This document shows positions 36,970-44,862 of a stretch of 64,000 bases of DNA, piece after piece. A program made the position numbers and the translations under genes. Under the pieces are notes generated by a model, which saw nothing but the letters and a program-made list of their open reading frames with translations, searched no databases and was not told the DNA's origin. The DNA is from Bradyrhizobium betae. GTDB taxonomy: Bacteria; Pseudomonadota; Alphaproteobacteria; Rhizobiales; Xanthobacteraceae. The first letter of the stretch is position 1; every line of letters begins with the position of its first letter. The stretch covers positions 124,001-188,000 of the forward strand of contig NZ_MZXW01000053.1 of assembly GCF_004123905.1 (NCBI RefSeq), read 5' to 3'.

Positions 36970-37497
36970 ATGACCGCACTCCCGATTCGCCAACCCGTTC
37001 GCATCATCGGCATCGACCCCGGCCTGCGCCGCACCGGCTGGGGCGTGATCGAGGCCGAGGGCAATCGCCTGATCTACGTCGCCTGCGGCTCGGTGGAACC
37101 GCCGGATGATTTGCCGCTGGCGAGCCGGCTGCTCGGGATTCACGAGGGGCTCGCCGCCGTTCTGTCTGATCACAAGCCGATGGAAGCCGCGGTCGAGCAG
37201 ACTTTCATCAACAAAGACGGCGCTGCGACGCTGAAGCTTGGCCAGGCCCGCGGCGTCGCCATGCTGGCGCCCGCAATGTTCGGCATCTCTGTCGCCGAAT
37301 ACGCACCGAACCAGGTCAAGAAGACCGTGGTCGGGGCCGGCCACGCCGACAAGCACCAGATCGCGATGATGCTGAAGATATTGCTGCCGAAAGCCGAGCC
37401 GCCGTCAGCCGATGCCGCCGACGCGCTCGCCATCGCCATCACCCACGCCCATCACCGCCAGAGCACGGCGCTTAGGCTGAGGGTGGTGGGGATATGA
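36970..37497 (+). CDS. ruvC: Holliday junction resolvase RuvC
   Basis: A 175-residue endonuclease that cuts Holliday junctions. Catalytic acidic residues are in IIGIDPGLRRTGWGVIE (Asp), AAVEQTFINKDGAATLKLGQ (Glu) and SADAADALAIAITHAHH (two Asp). It starts 79 bases after yebC and overlaps ruvA by four bases (ATGA). Together ruvC-ruvA-ruvB encode branch migration and resolution in recombinational repair. Confidence 0.98.
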   Translation: MTALPIRQPVRIIGIDPGLRRTGWGVIEAEGNRLIYVACGSVEPPDDLPLASRLLGIHEGLAAVLSDHKPMEAAVEQTFINKDGAATLKLGQARGVAMLAPAMFGISVAEYAPNQVKKTVVGAGHADKHQIAMMLKILLPKAEPPSADAADALAIAITHAHHRQSTALRLRVVGI

Positions 37498-38111
37498 TCG
37501 GCAAGCTCAAGGGTCTGATCGATTCCTACGGCGAGGATTTCGTCATCCTCGACGTCGGTGGTGTCGGCTACCAGGTGCACTGCTCGACGCGCACGCTGCA
37601 GCATCTGCCGTCGCCCGGCGAAGCGGCCGTGCTGTCGATCGAGACCTATGTCCGCGAGGACGCGATAAAGCTGTTCGGCTTCCGCACCGACCAGGAGCGC
37701 GAATGGTTTCGCCTGCTCCAGACCGTGCAGGGCGTCGGCGCCAAGGTCGCGCTGGCCGTGCTTGGCACGCTCGCGCCGTCGGACCTCGCCAATGCCATTG
37801 CGCTACGCGACAAGGCCGCGGTGGCGCGCACGCCCGGCGTCGGCCCCAAGGTCGCCGAGCGTATCGTCACCGAGTTGAAGGACAAGGCGCCGGCGTTTGC
37901 CAATGTCGATCCCGCCGTCGTGCATCTCGCCGGCGCCGTCGACGAGCAGCGTGCGCCACGGCCGGTGGCGGACGCGATTTCCGCGCTGGTCAATCTCGGT
38001 TACGGCCAGCCGCAAGCCGCCGCGGCTATCGCATCGGCATCGCGTAGTGCGGGTGAAGGCGCCGAGACCGCGCAGCTCATTCGGCTAGGCCTGAAGGAGC
38101 TCGCGAAGTGA
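37494..38111 (+). CDS. ruvA: Holliday junction branch migration protein RuvA
   Basis: A 205-residue protein with the N-terminal OB fold (MIGKLKGLIDSYGEDFVILD), two helix-hairpin-helix motifs (LLQTVQGVGAKVALAVLGTL and ARTPGVGPKVAERIVTELKD) and a C-terminal domain that contacts RuvB (AISALVNLGYGQPQAAAAI). It is coupled to ruvC and overlaps ruvB by four bases. It recognises the junction and loads RuvB. Confidence 0.98.
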   Translation: MIGKLKGLIDSYGEDFVILDVGGVGYQVHCSTRTLQHLPSPGEAAVLSIETYVREDAIKLFGFRTDQEREWFRLLQTVQGVGAKVALAVLGTLAPSDLANAIALRDKAAVARTPGVGPKVAERIVTELKDKAPAFANVDPAVVHLAGAVDEQRAPRPVADAISALVNLGYGQPQAAAAIASASRSAGEGAETAQLIRLGLKELAK

Positions 38112-39166
38112 GCGATCCCAAGGTCAATCGCGTGGTCACGCCCGAGCGCCGCTCCGACGATGTCGGCGACACCGCGCTGCGTCCGCAGTCGCTGTCCGAT
38201 TTCGTCGGCCAGCAGCAGGCGCGCAAGAACCTGTCGATCTTCATCGAGGCCGCGCGCAAGCGTGGCGAGGCGCTGGATCACGTGCTGTTCGTCGGTCCGC
38301 CCGGCCTCGGCAAGACCACGTTGGCGCAGATCGTGGCGAAAGAGCTCGGCGTCGGCTTTCGCGCCACATCGGGTCCTGTCATCGCCAAGGCCGGCGACCT
38401 TGCCGCGCTGCTCACCAATCTCGAAGAGCGCGACGTGCTCTTCATCGACGAGATCCATCGCCTCAGTCCGGCGGTCGAAGAGGTGCTCTATCCCGCTATG
38501 GAGGATTTTCAGCTCGATCTCATCATCGGCGAGGGTCCGGCGGCGCGCTCGGTCAAGATCGAGCTGTCGAAATTCACCCTCGTCGGCGCCACCACGCGCG
38601 CCGGCCTTCTCACCAATCCCTTGCGTGATCGCTTCGGGATACCGGTCCGGCTCAACTTCTACACCATCGAGGAGCTGGAAAGCATCGTCACCCGCGGCGC
38701 GCGCGTGCTCAATGTCGGAATGAGCGCCGATGGCGCCAACGAGATCGCGCGCCGCGCCCGCGGCACGCCGCGCATCGCCGGGCGCTTGCTCAGGCGTGTG
38801 CGCGATTTTGCCTCTGCCGCCGATGCCGCCTCGATCGACCGCAAGATCGCCGACCACGCGCTGAGCGCGCTCGAGGTCGACGCCGCCGGCCTCGATGCAA
38901 TGGACCGGCGCTACCTCACGACCATCGCGCAAAACTATGGCGGCGGCCCGGTCGGTGTCGAGACGATGGCGGCTGCGCTCTCCGAGCCGCGCGATGCGAT
39001 CGAGGACATCATCGAACCCTATCTGATCCAGTGCGGCTATCTCCAGCGCACTCCGCGCGGCCGCCTGCTCACCGCGCACGCCTTCCGTCATCTCGGCATC
39101 GCCGAGCCCTCGCGCGATGCGGCGGCGCAGTTCGGCCTGTTCGGCACCGACGAGAGCGACGACTGA
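38108..39166 (+). CDS. ruvB: Holliday junction branch migration ATPase RuvB
   Basis: A 352-residue AAA+ motor. It has FVGQQQARKNLSIFIEAARK, Walker A in FVGPPGLGKTTLAQIVA, Walker B in LFIDEIHRLSPAVEE, sensor 1 in TLVGATTRAGLLTNPLRDRF, the arginine finger region, and the C-terminal winged-helix domain (QCGYLQRTPRGRLLTAHAF). Last gene of the ruvCAB set. In related genomes this set is followed by ybgC-tolQ; here a phosphoesterase and vapBC come between ruvB and ybgC. Confidence 0.98.
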   Translation: MSDPKVNRVVTPERRSDDVGDTALRPQSLSDFVGQQQARKNLSIFIEAARKRGEALDHVLFVGPPGLGKTTLAQIVAKELGVGFRATSGPVIAKAGDLAALLTNLEERDVLFIDEIHRLSPAVEEVLYPAMEDFQLDLIIGEGPAARSVKIELSKFTLVGATTRAGLLTNPLRDRFGIPVRLNFYTIEELESIVTRGARVLNVGMSADGANEIARRARGTPRIAGRLLRRVRDFASAADAASIDRKIADHALSALEVDAAGLDAMDRRYLTTIAQNYGGGPVGVETMAAALSEPRDAIEDIIEPYLIQCGYLQRTPRGRLLTAHAFRHLGIAEPSRDAAAQFGLFGTDESDD

Positions 39167-39216
39167 TCCGGGCGAATGCCGGTCGGGCCTGCTGTCATGA
39201 ATTTCCGGTAACCTTA

Positions 39217-39254
39217 TGCAGACGGTCTGCACGCGGATGCTGGCCGTCTGCACG
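39217..39254. other. Inverted/direct repeat upstream of phosphoesterase gene
   Basis: TGCAGAC-G-GTCTGCA (39217-39231) is a perfect 7-bp palindrome with a one-base centre, and CCGTCTGCACG (39244-39254) repeats its right half 13 bases on. The symmetric spacing suggests a regulator site 60-100 bases before the phosphoesterase start. No regulator is identified. Confidence 0.4.
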
Positions 39255-39316
39255 AACGCACCCCAATTCCGCTTGAATCGGGCCGCATCACGTAAGCACG
39301 TCACCATCGGGCTTCC

Positions 39317-40237
39317 ATGATCACACGTCGTCATCTCATCCGTTCCATCGGCGCCCTGTCCGCCCTCGGCGTCTCGACAGCGGCCTATGGCGTCGGCGTC
39401 GAGCCAGTGCTGCGGCTCCGTGTCACCCGCTATCATCCGACGCCGCGGCAATGGCCGGCGGACCTTCCGCTGAAGATTGCCGTGATCGCCGACATCCATG
39501 CCTGCGATCCCTGGATGTCGCTGGAGCGGATCGAGGCGATCGTCGACCGCACCAACGCGCTGAAGCCTGACCTCATTGTTCTGCTTGGCGACTATGTTGC
39601 CGGCGTTCGCCGGGTCACGCGCATCATTCCGTCGAACGAATGGGCCAAGGTGCTGGCCGGCCTCAAGGCGCCCCTCGGCGTCCATGCCGTCATGGGCAAC
39701 CATGATTATTGGGATGACCGGACCGTGCAGCAGGCCGGCCACGGGCCGACCATCGCGCATCGCGCACTGGAGGCGGCCGGCATTCCGGTCTACGAGAATG
39801 ACGCCGTGCGCCTCACCAAGGATGGCCGCCCGTTCTGGCTTGCCGGCCTCGGCGACCAGCTCGCCTATTTCCCAGCATCGCGCTATCGCCACGTGCAACG
39901 GTTCGGCGCCGACGATCTCGCGGGCACGCTGGCGAAGGTCACCGACGACGCGCCGGTGATCCTGCTCGCCCACGAGCCCGACGTCGCGCTGCGCGTGCCT
40001 GCGCGCGTCGCGCTGCAACTGTCCGGCCACACCCATGGCGGCCAGATCCGCGTGCTCGGCTGGTCGCCGGCCGTTTCGCCGAAGCACGGCATCCGGCTCG
40101 CCTATGGTCACTTCCGGCTGAAATGCGACCTCATCGTTTCCGGCGGCCTCGGTTGCAGCATCATGCCCGTCCGCTTCGGGGTGCCGCCGGAGATCGTCGA
40201 GGTGACGCTGGGGGGAACGGGGTTGGCGGTATCGTAA
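39317..40237 (+). CDS. Tat-exported metallophosphoesterase
   Basis: A 306-residue calcineurin-like phosphoesterase with a twin-arginine-type N-terminus (MITRRHLIRSIGALSALGVS). Metal motifs are IAVIADIHACDPW (D-x-H), LIVLLGDYVAG (G-D), AVMGNHDYWDD (G-N-H-D), ILLAHEPDVAL (H) and LSGHTHGGQIRV (G-H-x-H). This order matches the YkuE/YaeI-type membrane-associated phosphoesterases, some of which act on lipid A precursors or phospholipids. It lies alone between ruvB and vapBC. Confidence 0.9.
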   Translation: MITRRHLIRSIGALSALGVSTAAYGVGVEPVLRLRVTRYHPTPRQWPADLPLKIAVIADIHACDPWMSLERIEAIVDRTNALKPDLIVLLGDYVAGVRRVTRIIPSNEWAKVLAGLKAPLGVHAVMGNHDYWDDRTVQQAGHGPTIAHRALEAAGIPVYENDAVRLTKDGRPFWLAGLGDQLAYFPASRYRHVQRFGADDLAGTLAKVTDDAPVILLAHEPDVALRVPARVALQLSGHTHGGQIRVLGWSPAVSPKHGIRLAYGHFRLKCDLIVSGGLGCSIMPVRFGVPPEIVEVTLGGTGLAVS

Positions 40238-40251
40238 GGCATGGAAAGTCA

Positions 40252-40275
40252 CATCAAATGATGCTACATTTGATG
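40252..40275. promoter_or_regulatory. Palindromic operator of vapBC
   Basis: CATCAAAT (40252-40259) and ATTTGATG (40268-40275) are perfect inverted arms of 8 bases separated by 8 bases, ending 13 bases before the vapB start codon. VapB/VapBC complexes repress their own promoters by binding such palindromes, so this is the probable autoregulatory site. Confidence 0.65.
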
Positions 40276-40288
40276 CAGAGGTGCCGCC

Positions 40289-40480
40289 ATGAGAACCACA
40301 ATCGCTATAGACGACGAGCTTTTCGCCAAGGCGCAGGAGTTTGCGGGCGTCAGTGAAAAGTCGGCTGTTGTCAGGGAAGCCTTGAAGGCATTCGTCGAGA
40401 GGGAGGCCGCTCGCCGCCTCGCGCGGATGGGAGGTACTGAGCCTCGTGCCAAGGCTCCGCCACGCCGCCGGCCCAAATGA
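40289..40480 (+). CDS. vapB: VapB-type antitoxin
   Basis: A 63-residue type II antitoxin. N-terminal MRTTIAIDDELFAKAQEFAG is the ribbon-helix-helix DNA-binding strand and helix of the VapB family (transposition-regulator-like RHH); SEKSAVVREALKAFVERE is the second helix; the C-terminal Arg/Pro-rich tail should wrap the toxin. Its stop overlaps the toxin start (ATGA), so antitoxin and toxin are translationally coupled. Confidence 0.92.
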   Translation: MRTTIAIDDELFAKAQEFAGVSEKSAVVREALKAFVEREAARRLARMGGTEPRAKAPPRRRPK

Positions 40481-40848
40481 AAGTCCTGGCGGACACGTCA
40501 ATCTGGGTCGATCACTTCCGTCGTGCAGACGCGCGTTTGGCCGACCTCCTCGATCGTGGAGATATTGTCACTCATCCGTTCGTGATCGGCGAATTGCTCC
40601 TGGGGGGGATGCCAAGGACGTCAGATATGCTTGATGATTTGAACACTCTTCCAAAGGCGACAATTGCCAACAACGACGAAGTCCTGGATTTCATCGTCAA
40701 GCGAAAGCTGGCCGGGCTGGGCATCGGATACGTCGATGCCCACTTGTTGGCGTCAACAATGTTGACGACCGAAGCCTCGATCTGGACACACGATAAGCGA
40801 TTGCTGGCGGCAGCCCGGTCGTTGAAATTGGTTGCGGATTTCCAATGA
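40477..40848 (+). CDS. vapC: VapC-type PIN-domain ribonuclease toxin
   Basis: A 123-residue PIN-domain RNase. Acidic active-site residues are seen in VLADTSIWVDHFR (first Asp), THPFVIGELLLGG (Glu), YVDAHLLAST (Asp) and SIWTHDKRLLAAA (Asp). VapC toxins cut tRNA or rRNA. The gene overlaps the ybgC start by four bases (ATGA), so the toxin pair is in the same message as a housekeeping gene. Confidence 0.93.
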   Translation: MKVLADTSIWVDHFRRADARLADLLDRGDIVTHPFVIGELLLGGMPRTSDMLDDLNTLPKATIANNDEVLDFIVKRKLAGLGIGYVDAHLLASTMLTTEASIWTHDKRLLAAARSLKLVADFQ

Positions 40849-41303
40849 GTGCCTTGATGTCCCATCTGGACGGCGAGATCCGCGACGGCCGCCACCATAT
40901 GCAAGTCCGCGTCTACTACGAGGACACGGATTTCTCCGGCATCGTCTATCACGCCAATTATCTGCGCTACATGGAGCGCGGGCGCACCAATCATCTGCGG
41001 CTGATGGGCGCCGAGCAGCAGGCGCTGTTCGAGCAGGCCGAGACGGAAGATTCCGGCTTCGCCTTCGTGGTGCGCTCGATGCATCTGGATTTTTTGAAGC
41101 CGGCGCGAATGGACGACGTGCTCGATGTCGTGACCTGGCCGACCGCGGTGAAGGGCGCCTCGATCATGCTGTCACAGGAGGTGCGGCGTGGTGAGGACGT
41201 GCTGGTGAAAGCCGAGGTGCGCGTCGCCTTCATCAGCGGCGGCCGCGCCCAGCCGATCCCTAAATCGATCCGCACGCTGATGAAGGCCGATTTGATTTCC
41301 TGA
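40845..41303 (+). CDS. ybgC: YbgC family acyl-CoA thioesterase (Tol-Pal associated)
   Basis: A 152-residue hotdog-fold thioesterase. RVYYEDTDFSGIVYHANYLR carries the catalytic Asp and H-x-N-Y pattern of YbgC, and MERGRTNHLR follows. It acts on acyl-CoA or acyl-ACP near the Tol-Pal envelope system in other bacteria. The start overlaps vapC by four bases; a second in-frame ATG lies four codons later. tolQ would be expected next but is not within the window. Confidence 0.93.
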   Translation: MSALMSHLDGEIRDGRHHMQVRVYYEDTDFSGIVYHANYLRYMERGRTNHLRLMGAEQQALFEQAETEDSGFAFVVRSMHLDFLKPARMDDVLDVVTWPTAVKGASIMLSQEVRRGEDVLVKAEVRVAFISGGRAQPIPKSIRTLMKADLIS

Positions 41304-41396
41304 TCGCCCGATAAGTGATCGCCTGATTTGCGATGGCCTATCGACTCCACCAATCGCGGCGATAGATTGCGGCCCAACCAACCGATGAGGCCAATC

Positions 41397-41864
41397 ATGT
41401 CGCGCCCGCCGCTTCCGCCTTTCACCCGTGAGACCGCCGCGCAAAAGGCGCGCATGGCCGAGGACGCCTGGAATTCGCGCGATCCTGTGCGCGTCTCGCT
41501 CGCCTATACCGAGGACAGCCGCTGGCGCAACCGCTCGGAAGTGTTTCAGGGCCGCGAGGCCATCGTCGCCTTCCTCACCCGCAAATGGGAGAAGGAACAG
41601 GAGTATCGCCTGATCAAGGACCTCTGGGCCTTCGACGGCAACCGCATCGCGGTGCGCTTCCAGTACGAATGGCACGATGCCAGCGGCCAGTGGTATCGCT
41701 CCTACGGCAACGAGCAGTGGGAGTTCGACGAGCACGGCCTGATGCGGCGGCGCGAGGCGTCGATCAACGATATCGCGATTGCGGAGAAGGATCGCCGGTT
41801 TCACTGGGCGGCGCCAGGGCCGCGGCCGGCGGATGTTCCGGGGCTGGGGACGGAGCCGTTCTGA
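41397..41864 (+). CDS. Nuclear transport factor 2-like protein (DUF1348)
   Basis: A 155-residue small-barrel protein of the SnoaL/NTF2-like superfamily. Segments AWNSRDPVRVSLAYTEDSRW, NRSEVFQGREAIVAFLTRKW and FQYEWHDASGQWYRSYGNEQ, then WEFDEHGLMRRREASIND, match DUF1348. Function is unknown; members may bind or isomerise small molecules. The ATG at 41397 is favoured because the family begins near PPFTRETAAQKA. Monocistronic and 94 bases after ybgC. Confidence 0.88.
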   Translation: MSRPPLPPFTRETAAQKARMAEDAWNSRDPVRVSLAYTEDSRWRNRSEVFQGREAIVAFLTRKWEKEQEYRLIKDLWAFDGNRIAVRFQYEWHDASGQWYRSYGNEQWEFDEHGLMRRREASINDIAIAEKDRRFHWAAPGPRPADVPGLGTEPF

Positions 41865-41869
41865 GGTGT

Positions 41870-42047
41870 TTCTTCTCCCTCTCCCCGTTCTTACGGGGCC
41901 GCGACGAGCTTCGCTCGCGCTGGGAGGATTGGGGTGAGGGGCCGCTTCCGCAAAAATAGTGACAGTGAGACTCGCGGAGAGTCCCCCCCTCACCCGGATT
42001 GCATCTGCGATGCAATCCGACCTCTCCCCGCAAGCGGGGCGAGGTGA
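41870..42047. repeat. REP-like palindromic repeat, family B (copy 3)
   Basis: CTCTCCCCGTTCTTACGGGG at the left and CTCTCCCCGCAAGCGGGGCG at the right flank inner hairpins (CGACGAGCTTCGCTCGCGCT; GGATTGCATCTGCGATGCAATCC). The central CTCGCGGAGAGTCCCCC matches the core of copy 1 (CTCTCCGCGAGTCC on the other strand). It separates the DUF1348 gene from the amidotransferase gene. Confidence 0.78.
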
Positions 42048-42049
42048 AG

Positions 42050-42754
42050 TCAGCGCCTCGCCAGAAACCGCGTGATCGCGCCACCGAGCTTGGCGTTGTC
42101 CATCGGTTCGGACAGCGACGCCCGCGCCGCGGCGACGACATCCTCCGGCGCCTTGCCGTCGCGGAGCTCGCAGCACACTTCCGCAAACCCGACGTCAAAC
42201 TCCGGATGCGGCTGCACGGTCAGCGTCGCGCCATTAGCGTAGAGCAGCCCGGCATGCGGGGTGAATTCGGATGAGAGGATCGTCAGCGCATCACCAGGCG
42301 GATCGATCACCTGGTCCTGATGTGAGGCGGCGATAGCGACCGCATCGCCCTCGACGACGCCGTTCTCCGGCAGCACCTGATAGACGTGCCGGCCGATGCC
42401 CCAGCCCTTCTCGGACTTGCGCACGGTGCCACCGAGCGCCTGCGCGATCAGCTGATGGCCGAAACAGATTCCGACCATCGGCGTCTTGTTCGCGTAAGCG
42501 GTGCGCACGAAATCTTCCAGCGGCGCGATCCAGTCGAGCCCGTCATAGACGCCGGCGGCGGCGCCGGTGATCAGCACGGCCTCCAGCTTGCCCGGATCGG
42601 GGAGTGCATCGCCATTCGGGATGCTGACCACGTCGACCGTGGCCGTCGGGTCCTCGGCGCGGACCATGCGTTCGAACATGTCCGGGAACGAGCCGTGCTG
42701 CTCGCGATATTTCGGTGGGACCTGTCCGGTCTCGATGATGGTGATGCGTGCCAT
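42050..42754 (-). CDS. Class I glutamine amidotransferase
   Basis: A 234-residue stand-alone GATase1 domain. The nucleophile is in PMVGICFGHQLIAQALGG (Cys in G-x-C-x-G-H-Q), and the His/Glu dyad is TVQPHPEFDVG. It begins MARITIIETGQVPPKYREQH. Such proteins hydrolyse glutamine or gamma-glutamyl compounds such as gamma-glutamyl polyamines. The ATG at 42754 has GGGGAG upstream; the longer frame to 42904 overlaps the LysR gene. It lies downstream of that LysR gene on the same strand, so it may be part of its regulon. Confidence 0.9.
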   Translation of the reverse strand: MARITIIETGQVPPKYREQHGSFPDMFERMVRAEDPTATVDVVSIPNGDALPDPGKLEAVLITGAAAGVYDGLDWIAPLEDFVRTAYANKTPMVGICFGHQLIAQALGGTVRKSEKGWGIGRHVYQVLPENGVVEGDAVAIAASHQDQVIDPPGDALTILSSEFTPHAGLLYANGATLTVQPHPEFDVGFAEVCCELRDGKAPEDVVAAARASLSEPMDNAKLGGAITRFLARR

Positions 42755-42783
42755 GTGCTCCCCGGTCAAAACGATTGCGAAGC

Positions 42784-43710
42784 CTAGTCGCTTTCTGCCC
42801 CATGTTGCTGGTGCGGCGCTGTGCGCTCCAGCAGCGCGCTTTCCTTGCGCACCTCGTTGAGAAAGGCCTTGGCGAGGCGCGACAGCGGCTCGGCTTCCGA
42901 CCATAGCATATAGGCAACCGCACGCGTCGTCGGCGTGAACGGCCGGACGACGAGACCGTGGCCCCCGTTCTGCCGCGGCGAGAAGGGATCGACCACGGCG
43001 GCGCCAACGCCGGCGCTGGCGAGCACGCAGGCCGTGTTGCAGTAGCGCACCTCGACGGTCGGCCGGAACGGCGCACCGGCGCGGGCAAAGCTGTCGCGCA
43101 CGGCCTCGCCAAGCCGGGTGCCGCGCTCGAGCCCGATGAAGGGCATGCCGGACAGATCGGCGGCCGAGATCACCGGCTTGCCTGCGAGCGGATGCTGCGG
43201 CGGGAGCACGCAGACCATCTCGCCGGTGTGCACGACTTCATGCGCGATGCCGGGATGATGCGTCAGCCCGAGCGCGAAACCGAGCTCGGCGACGCGGCTC
43301 AGTACGCCCTCGATAATGCCCTCATAGCGACGCACGTCGAAGAACACCCGTGTCTCCGGGCGGCGGCGCAGGAAGCCCGACAGCGCCGAGGGGATGATGC
43401 TGTAGGCGAGCGGCGGCGTCGCCACGAGCGCGAGATGCCCGGACCGGTTCTCGCGCAGATCGCGCACGCGGCTTTCGAGTTTTGCGTGCAGCGCGAAGAT
43501 CGCCTCGCTCTCCTTGTAGAGCGCCATTGCTTCGGCGGTCGGAAACAGCCGATTGTTGACGCGCTCGAACAGCGCAAAGCCCGCCTGCGCTTCCATCGTC
43601 TTCAGCGCGTTGCTGACCGCGGGCTGCGACAGCGCCAGTTCGTCCGCCGCAGCCACTGTGGTGCGATGGCGGATGACGGCACGCAGGATTTCGAGCTGAC
43701 GCAGGTTCAT
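42784..43710 (-). CDS. LysR family transcriptional regulator
   Basis: A 308-residue regulator. The N-terminal winged helix reads MNLRQLEILRAVIRHRTTVA, then AADELALSQPAVSNALKTME. The periplasmic-binding-like effector domain follows (GHLALVATPPLAYSIIPSAL). The ATG at 43710 is the conserved start; the frame extends to 43839. It is divergent from the N-carbamoylase transport unit, so it is the probable regulator of that unit, with an amino-acid-like inducer. Confidence 0.93.
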   Translation of the reverse strand: MNLRQLEILRAVIRHRTTVAAADELALSQPAVSNALKTMEAQAGFALFERVNNRLFPTAEAMALYKESEAIFALHAKLESRVRDLRENRSGHLALVATPPLAYSIIPSALSGFLRRRPETRVFFDVRRYEGIIEGVLSRVAELGFALGLTHHPGIAHEVVHTGEMVCVLPPQHPLAGKPVISAADLSGMPFIGLERGTRLGEAVRDSFARAGAPFRPTVEVRYCNTACVLASAGVGAAVVDPFSPRQNGGHGLVVRPFTPTTRAVAYMLWSEAEPLSRLAKAFLNEVRKESALLERTAPHQQHGAESD

Positions 43711-43861
43711 ATCACTGCCGATTATACTCTGGGCCAAAACATCATAGCAGAACGAATTGATTTTACAGCCCTGCTTCAGCGTAATGGCGGCGGATTTGCA
43801 CGTCGCATCAAAGGGTTCATTCGCCCATTGAGGCAGCACTGCGCACAGATTGGAGGCAATC
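43711..43861. promoter_or_regulatory. Divergent promoter region of the LysR and carbamoylase units
   Basis: A 151-base gap between divergent genes, where LysR regulators usually bind. ATA (43709-43711), eleven bases, then TAT (43723-43725) fits the T-N11-A rule, but it touches the LysR start codon, so it is only a candidate. GGAGG at 43852-43856 is the ribosome-binding site for the TTG at 43862. Confidence 0.45.
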
Positions 43862-44818
43862 TTGGTTCGTGTCCTTCGCGCCGCCGCAGCTCAAATGGGG
43901 CCGACGCAAAAAGCCGATAGCCGCGGGCATACGCTGAAGCGGATGCTCGACATGCTGGAGGAGGCGGCTGGCCGCGGCGCCAGCCTCGTGGTGTTCCCGG
44001 AACTCGCCTTCACCACCTTCTTCCCGCGCTGGCTGCTCGAAGGCGACGCGCTCGACCATTATTTCGAGCGTGGCATGCCGAACCCGGCCGTGGCCAAGCT
44101 GTTCGACCGCGCGCGGGCGCTGCGCGTCGGCTTCTATGTCGGCTATGCCGAACTGACCCCGGACGGCCGCCGCTACAATTGCGCCATCCTGGTCGATCGT
44201 GACGGCGAAATCCTCGGCCGTTATCGCAAGGTGCATCTTCCGGGCTCGGTCGAGCCTCGGGAGGGCGCGCGCTACCAGCAACTCGAGAAGCGCTATTTCG
44301 AATATGGTGACCTCGGCTTTCCCGCCTTCCGCGCCGGCTCGGCCTGGGCCCACGCCATCATGGGCATGATGATCTGCAACGATCGCCGCTGGCCGGAATC
44401 CTGGCGCGTGCTCGGCCTGCAAGGCGTCGAGCTCGTCTGTATCGGCTACAATTCGGCGGCCTACGATCCCAACGGCGGCACGACGGAAGACGGAGCGCTC
44501 CGCACCTTCCACTCGACGCTTGTGGTGCAGGCCAACGCCTATATGAACGCGACCTGGGCGATCTCGGTGGCGAAGGCAGGCGACGAGGACGGCTCCGGAT
44601 TGATCGGCGGCTCCTGCATCGTCGATCCCAATGGACGAATTGTCGCACAGGCGCAGACGCTCACGGATGAGGTGATCGTCGCCGACGTCGACCTCGATCT
44701 CTGCCGCCAGGGCAAGGACAAGATGTTCAACTTCGCCGCCCACCGGCGGCCCGACCAATACAGGGTGATCACCGAGCGCGCCGGCGTCATCGAGCCGGCC
44801 GTTCTCGACGCTGACTAA
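43862..44818 (+). CDS. N-carbamoyl-D-amino-acid hydrolase (nitrilase superfamily)
   Basis: A 318-residue C-N hydrolase that releases D-amino acids, CO2 and ammonia from N-carbamoyl-D-amino acids. The Glu-Lys-Cys triad is in VVFPELAFTTFFPR, YRKVHLPGSVEP and MGMMICNDRRWPES, with the latter being the carbamoylase-type Cys context. YNSAAYDPN and FNFAAHRRP are also typical. The start is set by GGAGG five bases before a TTG at 43862 (VRVLRAAAAQMGPTQ); a TTG at 43850 overlaps that site. First gene of a nine-gene plus-strand run with transporters and other amide hydrolases. Confidence 0.9.
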   Translation: MVRVLRAAAAQMGPTQKADSRGHTLKRMLDMLEEAAGRGASLVVFPELAFTTFFPRWLLEGDALDHYFERGMPNPAVAKLFDRARALRVGFYVGYAELTPDGRRYNCAILVDRDGEILGRYRKVHLPGSVEPREGARYQQLEKRYFEYGDLGFPAFRAGSAWAHAIMGMMICNDRRWPESWRVLGLQGVELVCIGYNSAAYDPNGGTTEDGALRTFHSTLVVQANAYMNATWAISVAKAGDEDGSGLIGGSCIVDPNGRIVAQAQTLTDEVIVADVDLDLCRQGKDKMFNFAAHRRPDQYRVITERAGVIEPAVLDAD

Positions 44819-44862
44819 CCAAATGGCACGGCGTTAGCAAAGAGATCGGCAAAGGAGCTGAC

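Noticed and set aside
38000..40501. An 833-codon open frame on the minus strand opposite ruvB and the phosphoesterase gene
   Set aside because: It lies antisense to well-recognised genes, has the Arg/Asp/Gly-rich composition of a GC-rich shadow frame, and shows no family motifs.
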